A stretch of 64,000 nt of DNA, from positions 167,651-231,650 of the forward strand of contig NZ_JABSNL010000003.1 of the NCBI RefSeq assembly GCF_013294025.1, read 5' to 3'. Each line of letters opens with the position of its first letter. Position 1 is the stretch's first letter. This document shows positions 25,922 to 35,751 of the stretch, piece by piece. The position numbers and the translations under genes were made by a program. A model generated the notes under the pieces. It made no database searches and had not been told where the DNA came from. It saw nothing but the letters and a program-made list of their open reading frames with translations. This stretch comes from Flavobacterium aeripolare. GTDB lineage: Bacteria > Bacteroidota > Bacteroidia > Flavobacteriales > Flavobacteriaceae.

Positions 25922-26977
25922 TTAGTATCTATAATTTTTAGGTTTAACACGATTGATGTTAATCTCTTTATCAATTATTTTACCATTTTCTATTTTGTCG
26001 AATAGTTCTTTTGCCATAGCAGGACCAAGCATAACTCCACGAGTTCCTAGGCCGTTTAAGACATGCATATTATTGTAATCAAAATGAGTGCCTATTAACG
26101 GGCGACGATCGTAAACAGTAGGTCTGACGCCTGCAAAATGCGCTACGATTTTAAAATCGCAATCGATTATTTCTCTAATACGCTCAAGCAATTCTTGCTT
26201 ACCTTCTTCGGTAGGCAAATCTGTCTTATCTTTCCAGTTGTACGTTGCACCTACTTTGTAGCGATTCCATCCTAGTGGTAAGATAAAAACGCTTGTATTG
26301 AGTATAACGTTTAAATCAAGTTCGTCAGATTCAATAATAAACAATTCCCCTTTTGTACCGTCTACAGGTAAATAACCAAAGAAAGGATTTTGATGAATAC
26401 CAAATCCCTCTGCAAACACGATGTGCTTCGCTACTATACCTTTGTAAGAGATCGTATCAGACTCCAATAGTAAAGCACCATAGTCAAATGATTCATACCT
26501 GATACTATTAATAGATTCTAAATACTTACGATACGAAAATAGCAATAGCTCAGTATCCACATAACCAGTGTGTAAAACTTCACCATAATTATAAGCCGAC
26601 GTTATACCTGAATATTTTTTAGTAATAAGAACAGGAGATAAAAAAGGCGCTAATCCCTTTTTATCAGAAGCAGCAAACCAATTATTCTGTTCTTCAATCG
26701 AAAAAAACTTACGCAGTATAGGCTTAGGAAAATCAAATTGCGAAGCTAACTTTGCCTCCAGCTTTTTGTAAAATTCTTTCATTTCGACTAGCTGCTCTTC
26801 GGCCTTCCAAACCTCACTAAACCTTTTTAAAATAACTGGGTTATATAAGCCACCTGCAATTAGTGATGATTTTTGAGAATCATTATCAAAGACTGCAATC
26901 GTTTTATCATTGTTTAAAGCTTGTTCAGCAAATGAAATCCCTGCAAGTCCGCAGCCTACAATTATGTAATCAACCAT
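25922..26977 (-). CDS. FAD-dependent oxidoreductase (DAO family)
   Basis: The 351-residue protein has an N-terminal dinucleotide-binding motif VGCGLAGISF (residues 8-17) and the C-terminal FAD contact typical of the DAO family (GVRPTVYDRRPLIG, then LNGLGTRGVMLGP). The family oxidises amines or amino acids, and MnmC's C-terminal domain belongs to it. The substrate cannot be read from the sequence. The protein has no signal peptide. It is upstream of no other minus-strand gene and may be monocistronic. Confidence 0.88.
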   Translation of the reverse strand: MVDYIIVGCGLAGISFAEQALNNDKTIAVFDNDSQKSSLIAGGLYNPVILKRFSEVWKAEEQLVEMKEFYKKLEAKLASQFDFPKPILRKFFSIEEQNNWFAASDKKGLAPFLSPVLITKKYSGITSAYNYGEVLHTGYVDTELLLFSYRKYLESINSIRYESFDYGALLLESDTISYKGIVAKHIVFAEGFGIHQNPFFGYLPVDGTKGELFIIESDELDLNVILNTSVFILPLGWNRYKVGATYNWKDKTDLPTEEGKQELLERIREIIDCDFKIVAHFAGVRPTVYDRRPLIGTHFDYNNMHVLNGLGTRGVMLGPAMAKELFDKIENGKIIDKEININRVKPKNYRY

Positions 26978-27012
26978 AAGGTAATAAAATAAATTTAGTA
27001 TACTATGCTAAT

Positions 27013-27052
27013 AAAAAAGACTCTTAACGTTGCGATAAGAGTCTTCTTTTTA
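27013..27052 (-). terminator. Terminator of the gldKLMN operon
   Basis: The hairpin AAGACTCTTA/TAAGAGTCTT is flanked by A and T runs and lies directly after the gldN stop. Confidence 0.85.
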
Positions 27053-27068
27053 TAGGTAATAATTGTAA

Positions 27069-27962
27069 TTAGTAGTTCCACATATCTGATTCAAAATCAC
27101 GAATCTTTTCTTTGATACGCATAGATTCTAACAATTGATTTTGTGAATTATCTTTCATGTAATCATCAATCGCTCTATCTCCATAAACGTTTTCTTCCTT
27201 GTAAATTACACTATTAAAACGTCGTGAATTAAGGATTTGATCGAATGAAATAGGCATAGCAGAGTTGTTGTCATTAAATGCCTTTGCTTTATGCAACACC
27301 TCTCTAGCTGATGGAAAGAAAATCCAGAATAACTCAATATAATCTTTTTGCTCACTATTCATAGAATACACATCTGGAGTGATTGGACAAATTCCAAGTA
27401 AACGATATTTCATTTCGCTTTGTCTCTTGTCAAAATACCAGTATCCCTTGATGTAATATTTAGCAACATCTTGAGCTGTCAAATCTGACCTTAAGATATA
27501 CTCTTCAGATACTCTTTGTCCAGCATTAACTTGTTCTCTACCTACATCAGTGGTATCCACTCTACTTAAAGATGATTCGATATCATTGTAAGATTTTTTA
27601 GTATTAAAATAACTATCAGAATACACCTCAGTAATTTCTCCACTTCTAATTGCTGCTGTTAAAACATCATACAAAGATCTTCTATCAGGTCCTATATTAG
27701 CTGCATCGATAGGAAAATATAAAGGAAAATTGATTTTTTCATTCAAATCAATAACCTCCCATACCGTTTTCCCCATCAAGATATCCCTATCGTGAACGTA
27801 ACCATACGACAAAGGCTTATCATTGTCCGCAATAAGTTGCGCTGCACTTTTAAGGCCTATTTCCTCAGGTGTTTTTGCGTTAAGCAAATTAGATTGTGCA
27901 GAAGAAGCAAAACTTCCACCAACAGAAATAACAACAATTAAAAAATTTCTTAAATTCATCAT
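27069..27962 (-). CDS. gldN: Gliding motility / type IX secretion protein GldN
   Basis: GldN (PorN) forms, with GldK, the large periplasmic ring attached to the outer membrane in the type IX secretion system. The 297-residue protein has a signal peptide (about 1-22, cleavage after SSAQ) and GldN-typical sequence (VHDRDILMGKTVWEVIDLNE). It is the last gene of the gldKLMN operon, 41 bases after gldM, and is followed by a terminator. There is no second gldN-like gene in the window. Confidence 0.95.
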   Translation of the reverse strand: MMNLRNFLIVVISVGGSFASSAQSNLLNAKTPEEIGLKSAAQLIADNDKPLSYGYVHDRDILMGKTVWEVIDLNEKINFPLYFPIDAANIGPDRRSLYDVLTAAIRSGEITEVYSDSYFNTKKSYNDIESSLSRVDTTDVGREQVNAGQRVSEEYILRSDLTAQDVAKYYIKGYWYFDKRQSEMKYRLLGICPITPDVYSMNSEQKDYIELFWIFFPSAREVLHKAKAFNDNNSAMPISFDQILNSRRFNSVIYKEENVYGDRAIDDYMKDNSQNQLLESMRIKEKIRDFESDMWNY

Positions 27963-28003
27963 GGTATAATATAAAATATTGACTGCTATATTAGCAATTG
28001 GTA

Positions 28004-29545
28004 TTATTGTATTTCAAAAATTACTGGAGCAGTTCTAGGTAATAAATAACTACCAGCACCCACTAATTTAGTTCTAATCTCTGAAATGGTAACTTGGTCA
28101 CCTCTACCTGCTTTTGACAGGACAGCTTTACATTGTGCATTTAATCTATTACCAGAAACTACAACGGTAGCTTGACCTGATATTTTTAAATTAAATCCAA
28201 CAACATCTAAACCTACTTCAAAATCAAAATCTTCTAATTTGGCTCCAATTGTTGCAATTTCTAAATTCGATTTAGGACCTTTTACAATACCTGTTTCTCC
28301 TCTAATTGTACCTGTTGGACCAGGGATTCCTTTAATTCTAAATACTTTTCTATCTGAAGCTACTTTACCATCGCTCATTTTTCCTGAAACGTTGATTACA
28401 ACTTCTGATCCACCACCAGGAGTCATAACGTATCTTCCATTTCCTACCTTAGACAAACCAGGTGCCGAAGCATTAACTTGATTATCTGCGATACCTGCAA
28501 AGGAAATTGTCATTGGGTTTTGAACACCTCTATAAACAACATTCATTTTATCAGCAGAAATAGTAGCTGAATTAGGTCTAGGAACAACCACATACTTTCC
28601 AGTAAAAGGCAATGGAATTGTTTTACCATCTTCTAGAAATGTAAACTTTCCATTAAAACTTTGCTCACCTACATTACCAGCAGTCATACCAATTACGGCT
28701 TGACCATTAATAATTTTACCAGGACCCGAGAAAGAAGTTGGTGTTGTGTTAGCATCATAACGTCCTAAAACAACCTTCCCTGTAACTTGCTCCCCTTGAA
28801 AATAAGCATTTTTATTTAAAACTACGATAGCTTCATAATTACTGTAAGATGCAGCAGCTACAGCCGCTTTCCCTAGTAAAGTATTATAGATATCCGTTTC
28901 TGTTTTCTTAACATCATTTTGCCATGCTGATAATTTTGCTAATGAAGCAACAGCAGGAAATCCTTTGAAATGATAATCTAAATAAGGAATATTGATTCCG
29001 TCTTTATTTTTAACATCTGTTAAATCAAACTTTGTAGTAATTTCAGATACGATAGGTGCTAATTTCTTGTTATCACCTAAAGCAGCTTTCATATCTGCTT
29101 TATACTTTTCGACAGTACTAATAACTTCTTGCCCTTTTTGAGAATATCCCGAAGAATTAAACCAAGCATTATCTAAGTTATCTGCCTTGTCCATTTCCTC
29201 ATAAGGAAGTTTACCAGTTTCAGGATCAACTTCAATTCCAGCAACCACCTCAGATTTTAAACCTCCAATATATGCGTAAAATGTTTTTGTAATTCCTTCC
29301 ACCTTATGAGCGGTAACTGAAGCTGCATTAAATTCTCCTCCTGCCTCAGCAGCTTTAGCATCTAACCCCATCAACATTTGGTTATTAGATTGCTCAGCAG
29401 ATATATTTGATCCTTCAAATTTTTCATTCATTAATCCAAAAGCTGATAAAACTTCTTTGGACATATTAAGTGCTAACATCGCGATAAAAACCAAGTACAT
29501 TAGGTTTATCATCTTCTGTCTAGGTGTTTGTTTTCCTCCAGCCAT
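28004..29545 (-). CDS. gldM: Gliding motility / type IX secretion motor protein GldM
   Basis: GldM (PorM) has one N-terminal membrane helix and a long periplasmic part of four domains. With GldL it forms the proton-driven rotary motor of gliding and type IX secretion. The 513-residue protein has the helix at about residues 12-32 (MINLMYLVFIAMLALNMSKE) and beta-rich periplasmic domains to the end. It lies 41 bases after gldL, and motif order and length are standard. Confidence 0.96.
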   Translation of the reverse strand: MAGGKQTPRQKMINLMYLVFIAMLALNMSKEVLSAFGLMNEKFEGSNISAEQSNNQMLMGLDAKAAEAGGEFNAASVTAHKVEGITKTFYAYIGGLKSEVVAGIEVDPETGKLPYEEMDKADNLDNAWFNSSGYSQKGQEVISTVEKYKADMKAALGDNKKLAPIVSEITTKFDLTDVKNKDGINIPYLDYHFKGFPAVASLAKLSAWQNDVKKTETDIYNTLLGKAAVAAASYSNYEAIVVLNKNAYFQGEQVTGKVVLGRYDANTTPTSFSGPGKIINGQAVIGMTAGNVGEQSFNGKFTFLEDGKTIPLPFTGKYVVVPRPNSATISADKMNVVYRGVQNPMTISFAGIADNQVNASAPGLSKVGNGRYVMTPGGGSEVVINVSGKMSDGKVASDRKVFRIKGIPGPTGTIRGETGIVKGPKSNLEIATIGAKLEDFDFEVGLDVVGFNLKISGQATVVVSGNRLNAQCKAVLSKAGRGDQVTISEIRTKLVGAGSYLLPRTAPVIFEIQ

Positions 29546-29586
29546 ATTCTTTAAATTAGTTTATTAATGATAGTTTAAGAAACCAA

Positions 29587-30234
29587 TTATTTAGTACCCA
29601 TTGCTGATAACATACCACCGTAAACATTGTTCAATGAAGACAAGTTAGTTGTAAGTGATTGCATTTGCTCTTTTAACTTCAAGTTGTTTTCAGCAACTTC
29701 CTCATTAATTTGAGCATTTTTAGCTGCAGATTGTAACTGTATTTTATATAAGCTATTTAAAGACTCCATTTGAGCTGCTGCCAATGTCAATTCTTCACTA
29801 TATTTTTTAGTAGAAGCAATTGAATCAACTGTAGGTGCAATTCCTTTAGCTGCAGATTCGAAATTTTTAATACTATTTCCTAGACTTGCCATTAATGCGC
29901 CATCAATTTTAGCATCTTTCAACATTGCGTCTAATTTTTGAGAAAGCATCCCTTGCGTTTCTGCAGGTGCTGCTTCCACTTTTACAACTTGTTTTCTAGC
30001 TTGACCATTTTTTAATTCAGGGTAAACTAAAGCCCAGTCATACTCTTCATCTACTGGCTCAAATGCTGATAATGCAAAGATAAGTGCTTCAACTACTAGG
30101 CCAATTGTTAACATTCTGTTCCCTGTAATAGGACCAAACTCAATATGTGTAATTTTGAATAACGCTCCAATGATTACAACCGCTGCACCCATTCCGTATG
30201 CGAAATTCATTGCTTTTTTGCCTAGTACTGCCAT
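29587..30234 (-). CDS. gldL: Gliding motility / type IX secretion motor protein GldL
   Basis: GldL (PorL) forms the pentameric inner-membrane part of the type IX motor. The 215-residue protein has two membrane helices (about residues 8-28 and 35-57). Helix 2 is followed by acidic residues (FEPVDEEYDWALVYP), and a cytoplasmic coiled-coil tail runs from about 85 to the end. The first helix pair contains a glutamate (HIEFGPITGNRM) in the region where the family's functional charged residue lies. It lies 49 bases after gldK. Confidence 0.95.
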   Translation of the reverse strand: MAVLGKKAMNFAYGMGAAVVIIGALFKITHIEFGPITGNRMLTIGLVVEALIFALSAFEPVDEEYDWALVYPELKNGQARKQVVKVEAAPAETQGMLSQKLDAMLKDAKIDGALMASLGNSIKNFESAAKGIAPTVDSIASTKKYSEELTLAAAQMESLNSLYKIQLQSAAKNAQINEEVAENNLKLKEQMQSLTTNLSSLNNVYGGMLSAMGTK

Positions 30235-30283
30235 AATTCGAATTTTAAGGTTTTGATAAAAATTTTATAGATTTGGATTAATT

Positions 30284-31675
30284 TTATTTTCTTTTTGATG
30301 TTGATTGAACTGACATATAATCTTGTACTGTTCTAAAACCGATAAAGCTTCTAGCAGAATCAGCATATTCAAAATCTCTTGTACTCACCTGTAAAAAGTA
30401 AGCAACATCTTTCCAAGATCCACCACGTACAACTTTACGTTTATTTGATGCATCTAAGACATTTGGATTCATTGAGGATACATATTCGTAAGCATTAGGA
30501 TTATAAGAAGAGTCCGTCCACTCTGCTACGTTTCCTGCCATGTTATATAAGTTATAGCCATTAGGAGCATACGATTTTGCTTCTACAGTGTACAGAGCGT
30601 CATCTGCAGCATAATCTCCTCTATTAGGTTTAAAATTAGCTAAGAAACAACCTTTATCATCTCTTGTATATGGACCACCCCAAGGATAAGATGCTGATTC
30701 CAGCCCTCCTCTTGCAGAATATTCCCACTCTGCTTCAGTAGGTAATCTAAATGAGTTGATTTGATCGCGACCTTTTTTCTTAGATTTAATATATGAGTTT
30801 TTATACAACGTTCTCCAAGCACAAAATGCTTTAGCCTGTGTCCATTTTACACCAACTACTGGATAATCTCCATACGCCTTATGCCAGAAATAATCATTAT
30901 GCATAGGTTCATTATACGAGTAGGTAAAATCTTTTATCCATACCGTCGTATCAGGATAAATCTTAACCTCTTCATTTCTAACAAAATCTCTTCTTTCTCC
31001 TATTTTAGCTTTAGCTGCAGCTTGAATATCCATCCAAGAATAACGAAATTTCAATTTATTAACGTCAATAGTTCTCAAACCATTGTATGAAGACTCTATA
31101 GGTAGGTACATTGAATCCATAACCTCAGTGTAATATTCGTCTGGGTATTGCTGCGGATCTTTGATTAATTTAATTTTTTTATTCAATCTTCTACCAGCAT
31201 AAGGATCATCATCTGTCCCTAAACTATAATAGTTATCATTCATGTACTTATCGTACACACTCATTTTATCAGGATTTGAATCATCAAAAGCATAGTCACC
31301 TATACTACCACCTTTGCTACCTTTACCACTAGAAGCAGTTAAACCATAACTATCCGCTAGAACAGCTAATTTAACGCGTATTGTAGAATCCTTAACCCAG
31401 TCAACAAATTGACGGTATTCACTATTTGTAATTTCCGTTTCATCCATGTAAAATGAACGTACAGTAACCGTTTTTGTTGGCGCATCTTGAACATTAGCAA
31501 TATCTTGATCAGATTTACCCATAATGTAAGATCCCCCAGGAACTAAAGTCATTCCATAAGGTTTCTCAGGGTGCCATTTACCACCGTTAGTTCCTACTAA
31601 CTCCCCTCTGTCTCCTGCATTACCACAGCTATTTAATAATGTCAAAATTGCAACAAACGCAACGAGATTCTTCAT
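30284..31675 (-). CDS. gldK: Gliding motility / type IX secretion lipoprotein GldK
   Basis: GldK (PorK) is an outer-membrane lipoprotein that forms the periplasmic ring with GldN. The 463-residue protein has a lipoprotein signal (LLNSC, cysteine at residue 17) and a formylglycine-generating-enzyme-like fold, visible in LVPGGSYIMG near the start, FRLPTEAEWEYSARGG in the middle and KVVRGGSWKDVAYF near the end. It is the first gene of the operon. The upstream region has a near match to the -7 element (AACCTTTG on the minus strand near 31760). Confidence 0.96.
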   Translation of the reverse strand: MKNLVAFVAILTLLNSCGNAGDRGELVGTNGGKWHPEKPYGMTLVPGGSYIMGKSDQDIANVQDAPTKTVTVRSFYMDETEITNSEYRQFVDWVKDSTIRVKLAVLADSYGLTASSGKGSKGGSIGDYAFDDSNPDKMSVYDKYMNDNYYSLGTDDDPYAGRRLNKKIKLIKDPQQYPDEYYTEVMDSMYLPIESSYNGLRTIDVNKLKFRYSWMDIQAAAKAKIGERRDFVRNEEVKIYPDTTVWIKDFTYSYNEPMHNDYFWHKAYGDYPVVGVKWTQAKAFCAWRTLYKNSYIKSKKKGRDQINSFRLPTEAEWEYSARGGLESASYPWGGPYTRDDKGCFLANFKPNRGDYAADDALYTVEAKSYAPNGYNLYNMAGNVAEWTDSSYNPNAYEYVSSMNPNVLDASNKRKVVRGGSWKDVAYFLQVSTRDFEYADSARSFIGFRTVQDYMSVQSTSKRK

Positions 31676-31879
31676 ATAATTCAGATTATAAATTCATTAT
31701 AATTATAGGATTAAAACTACTATAGCAATCTTCTATTCCTATTTCAAAAAAATATTTTGCAAAGGTTATTTAACAAAATATTAGTTCTTTCGTACAAACG
31801 TAAATAATTATTTCAAATAAAAAAAACATTTTATCCTAGCAACATTAAGTAAATTGTACTTATACCTAAAATAACAACG

Positions 31880-33031
31880 CTATAGAATGTTTTTTCTTTG
31901 TGCTTTCCACCATCGCTCTGGTAGTTCCTGATTACAGGCCGCTAAATATTCTTCATGTGAACAAGGTAATAACGTATTTCTTTTTAACTTATTGTTGCTA
32001 TTAGAAACAAATGGTATTTCAATCCACCATCTCTCCGTTTTATCGCTTTTAAAAAATATTAACACTTCTTCGTCGATTGGCACGATATATTTAATGTAGT
32101 TATCTCGGGTCCCAAAAGGATATTCATTAGATCGATAATGAAAACCTTCGATAAAATACCATACAATTTGAGCAATTAGCGCCGATTCTTGAACAGTGCT
32201 ATTGTGATTAAAAATCCCAAACATAGAAACCTTATCACTAATTCCCGCATAGCGTGCTAAAGAACAAATTTCCTTACCATTAAAACCGTTTGGTGCAAAA
32301 TTCACGAAATTACCCGAATCAGATGATTTTACTGCTGTTAGATCCAGACTTACAATATCAGCATCTCTAAAAACTGGTTCAGCTAAAGCGATATTATGAG
32401 AAACCTCTCCTAATCGATAGGCATCGAAGAATAATTTTTCGATTAAATCTATTTCCTCTTGAGAATTATAATAGGTTTGGTATCCTATGTTACAGTAATT
32501 AAATAAATTATTTGGTTCGTCAATGATCATTTTCGTCAGATAGGAACCCGCAAGTGCACCACCATCTTCTTTTCCAAAATCAAATTTACTATCTACCGCT
32601 ACTAAATTGACCATCTGCTCTAATTCATCATAGGCTCTATACAAAGCATAAGTCAAATCTTGAGAACCTCCAATAACGATAGGAACTACTTTATTTTTAA
32701 TTAATGTCGCAGCCACTTTTCGAAGTGCATAATAAGTATCAGTGGTTGCATCACCAGCTACAATATCACCAAGATCTGCAATTGATGCATCCCAATTTCC
32801 TGGAAACATGCTATACAGTTCTTTCCTTATTGCAACTAAATCCGCATCTGTACTAACTGTTTCTGCACCTCTATTTTCCAATACACCAATTACTGCAATA
32901 GTAATTTTACTTAAATCTGGAAACTGATCTGCCGTATGAAAAACCACTTTACTACCAAATTGTTGTGAAGAAAACGTTGCTAACGTTTCTAAAACATCTT
33001 CTTGAATAGGTCTTAAAAAATCAAATTCCAT
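31880..33031 (-). CDS. Arginase-fold protein with degenerate metal site
   Basis: The 383-residue protein aligns by eye with the arginase/formimidoylglutamase family. The usual GGxH is here GGSQD, DxHxD is DSKFD, and SxDxDxxD is SLDLTAVKSSD. At least three of the six manganese ligands are therefore missing, and hydrolase activity is doubtful. It starts 4 bases after the topA stop, indicating an operon with topA. Homologues are often labelled formimidoylglutamase in Bacteroidota; I would not transfer that function here. It has no signal peptide. Confidence 0.75.
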   Translation of the reverse strand: MEFDFLRPIQEDVLETLATFSSQQFGSKVVFHTADQFPDLSKITIAVIGVLENRGAETVSTDADLVAIRKELYSMFPGNWDASIADLGDIVAGDATTDTYYALRKVAATLIKNKVVPIVIGGSQDLTYALYRAYDELEQMVNLVAVDSKFDFGKEDGGALAGSYLTKMIIDEPNNLFNYCNIGYQTYYNSQEEIDLIEKLFFDAYRLGEVSHNIALAEPVFRDADIVSLDLTAVKSSDSGNFVNFAPNGFNGKEICSLARYAGISDKVSMFGIFNHNSTVQESALIAQIVWYFIEGFHYRSNEYPFGTRDNYIKYIVPIDEEVLIFFKSDKTERWWIEIPFVSNSNNKLKRNTLLPCSHEEYLAACNQELPERWWKAQRKNIL

Positions 33032-33035
33032 TTTA

Positions 33036-35582
33036 TTACTTTTTAGCCGCTGGTTTTTTTACCGCTGCTTTTTTTGTTGTAGTTGCTTTTTTTGCTACTG
33101 CCTTTTTTACTGGTGCTTTTTTTGCTGCAGTTTTCTTAGCAGGCGTTTTTGCTGCAATCATTTCTTGAACTTGCTCCAGTGTAAGCTTAGCCGCTTCAAC
33201 ATCTTTACCTAATTCAATTTTGATTTTTCCTTTTGTAATTGTCGAGCGTCCCCATCTGGCTTTTTCCACAAGAATACCTTCCTCTTCCCAATTGTGAATC
33301 ACTTTATCAATGTTTTTTTGGATCTTATCTTCGATTAAAGTTTCGATATCAGTTTGAGAAAGATTATCAAAATCATATTTTTTATTCACATTGATAAACA
33401 TCCCATCCCACTTGATAAAAGGACCAAAACGCCCTGTACCTTTTTGAACTCCTTCGCCTTTATAAACAGCTATAGGAGCATCTGCAAGCGCTTTCTCATC
33501 AATAAGTTCTTTAGCTCTATCAAAGTCAACATCTAATGGATTCTCCCCTTTAGGCAAGGAAACAAATGCTGCACCGTGACGTATATACGGACCATAGCGA
33601 CCGTTACTAACCTCAACTTCTTCTTCTTTATAAACTCCCAAATTTTTAGGAAGTAAAAAAAGATTAAGCGCTTCTTCTAGATTGATATTCCCTATGTTTT
33701 GATCTGCCATTAAACTAGCAAATTTCTTATCCTCGTCATCTGCAGCACCAATTTGTGCCATAGGTCCAAATTTACCCAAACGTACAGAAACAGGTTTACC
33801 AGTATTAGGATCTGTTCCTAGAATACGTTCTCCACTTTCTCTTTCAGCGTTTGCTTCAACATCTTTTACTGTAGGATGAAATTGGTCATAGAACTCTTTC
33901 ATCATAATGGCCCAATCAACATTTCCTTCAGCGATTTCGTCAAAATCCTGCTCCACCTTTGCTGTAAAATTGTAATCTAATATATTTCCAAAATTCTTAA
34001 CTAAGAAATCAGTTACGATTGTTCCAATATCCGTAGGTACTAACTTCCCTTTATCAGACCCAGTATTTTCTTTTAGTAATTTTTCGTCTACTTTATTTGC
34101 TTGTAAAATCAATTGTGTATAATTACGCTCTTGACCGTCTAAATTTCCTTTTTCGACATAATTTCTGTTGATAATTGTCGAAATTGTAGGCGCATAAGTA
34201 GAAGGACGCCCAATACCTAACTCCTCTAATTTCTTCACTAAAGAAGCCTCTGTATAGCGAGCTGGCGGCCTTGTATATCTCTCTGTAGCAGTAATATAAT
34301 TATTAAGTAACTTCTCGTTCACCTTCATCGCAGGAAGCATTCCTTCTTGCTCCTCTTCGTCATCATCGTGACCTTCTAAGTATACTTTTAAGAAACCTTC
34401 AAAAAGCAATACTTCACCAGAAGCTGTAAATAACTCTCCGTGATTATTAGCTTCAATCTTCACATTAGTTCTTTCTAATTGCGCATCGCTCATTTGAGAA
34501 GCTAATGTTCTTTTCCAGATTAAATCGTACAAACGCGCTTGATCCCTATCGATATTCACGGTATGTCGCGACATATCTGTAGGGCGAATTGCCTCGTGCG
34601 CCTCTTGAGCACCTTTACTTTTATTAGTAAATGTTCTAGGTTTAGAAAATTCCTTACCATACGACTTGATAATTTCTGCCTGAGCAGCATCCATCGCATC
34701 TTTTGATAAGTTCACACTATCTGTTCTCATGTACGTTATCAATCCCGCCTCGTATAATCGCTGCGCTAATTGCATGGTAATCCCTACTGGTAAATACAAT
34801 TTACGCGCCGCTTCTTGCTGTAGAGTCGAAGTCGTAAATGGCCCTGTAGGTGATTTTTTTGTAGGCTTTGTTTCTAAGTCAGAAACCTTATATGTAGACC
34901 CAATGTTCTTACTTAAAAAATCTTCAGCTTCTTTTTTAGTTGTAAAATTTTTAGGCAATTTTGCTTTAAATGATTTTCCTGCTTCATTAGTAAACTCAGC
35001 AACAACTGAGTAACTAGCGACAGCATTAAAATTTTGGATATCGCGTTCCCTTTCAACAATCAACCGCACAGATACTGACTGTACACGCCCTGCCGAAAGT
35101 CCGCCCTTGATTTTCCTCCATAATACTGGAGATAATTCATACCCTACAAGTCTGTCTAATACACGACGTGCTTGCTGTGCATTAACTAAGTTATAATCAA
35201 TTTCTCTAGGATTATCTATCGCTTTTAAAATCGCGGTTTTTGTAATCTCATGAAAAACGATACGTTTTGTTTTTTTAACGTCTAATTTTAATTCTTCAAA
35301 TAAATGCCAAGAAATAGCCTCACCCTCGCGATCCTCATCACTTGCTAACCAAACCATTTCGGCTTTCTTAGCTAGACCTTTCAATTTGGTAACTAAAGCT
35401 TTTTTATCAGGTGAAACTTCGTACTTAGGTTTAAAATCATTTTCGACGTCTACACCTATTTCTTTCGAAGGTAAGTCGGCTATGTGACCATAACTTGACT
35501 CTACTTGATAATCACTACCAAGAAATTTCTCGATTGTTTTTGCTTTTGCCGGGGACTCAACTATTACTAAATTCTTTGCCAT
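33036..35582 (-). CDS. topA: DNA topoisomerase I (type IA)
   Basis: Topoisomerase I relaxes negative supercoils. The 848-residue protein has the TOPRIM block (ESPAKAKTIEKFLG at the N-terminus, DEDREGEAISWH) and the active-site tyrosine in GLITYMRTDS. Instead of Cys4 zinc fingers, the C-terminal half has repeated GxFGPF-type modules (for example GRYGPYIRHG and GRFGPFIKWD). It ends in a Lys/Ala-rich basic tail of about 35 residues. The start at 35582 is chosen because an upstream ATG at 35603 overlaps the -7 element. Confidence 0.96.
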   Translation of the reverse strand: MAKNLVIVESPAKAKTIEKFLGSDYQVESSYGHIADLPSKEIGVDVENDFKPKYEVSPDKKALVTKLKGLAKKAEMVWLASDEDREGEAISWHLFEELKLDVKKTKRIVFHEITKTAILKAIDNPREIDYNLVNAQQARRVLDRLVGYELSPVLWRKIKGGLSAGRVQSVSVRLIVERERDIQNFNAVASYSVVAEFTNEAGKSFKAKLPKNFTTKKEAEDFLSKNIGSTYKVSDLETKPTKKSPTGPFTTSTLQQEAARKLYLPVGITMQLAQRLYEAGLITYMRTDSVNLSKDAMDAAQAEIIKSYGKEFSKPRTFTNKSKGAQEAHEAIRPTDMSRHTVNIDRDQARLYDLIWKRTLASQMSDAQLERTNVKIEANNHGELFTASGEVLLFEGFLKVYLEGHDDDEEEQEGMLPAMKVNEKLLNNYITATERYTRPPARYTEASLVKKLEELGIGRPSTYAPTISTIINRNYVEKGNLDGQERNYTQLILQANKVDEKLLKENTGSDKGKLVPTDIGTIVTDFLVKNFGNILDYNFTAKVEQDFDEIAEGNVDWAIMMKEFYDQFHPTVKDVEANAERESGERILGTDPNTGKPVSVRLGKFGPMAQIGAADDEDKKFASLMADQNIGNINLEEALNLFLLPKNLGVYKEEEVEVSNGRYGPYIRHGAAFVSLPKGENPLDVDFDRAKELIDEKALADAPIAVYKGEGVQKGTGRFGPFIKWDGMFINVNKKYDFDNLSQTDIETLIEDKIQKNIDKVIHNWEEEGILVEKARWGRSTITKGKIKIELGKDVEAAKLTLEQVQEMIAAKTPAKKTAAKKAPVKKAVAKKATTTKKAAVKKPAAKK

Positions 35583-35600
35583 TGCTCTATTTTTCTCGGA

Positions 35601-35608
35601 CAAAAGTA
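35601..35608 (-). promoter_or_regulatory. -7 element of topA
   Basis: CAAAAGTA on the plus strand is TACTTTTG on the minus strand, an exact TAnnTTTG match 18 bases upstream of the topA start. Confidence 0.6.
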
Positions 35609-35751
35609 GAAGTTTTTTTTAAATATTGTGCTTTTGAAAAATTTTAAAATATTTTTAGAACAAAAAATCAATTAATAAAGAGAGGAAATATCATTTTCGA
35701 AAATAATAAAACAGCAATATCACAAGGCATATATATTAAGGTATAGCAGTA

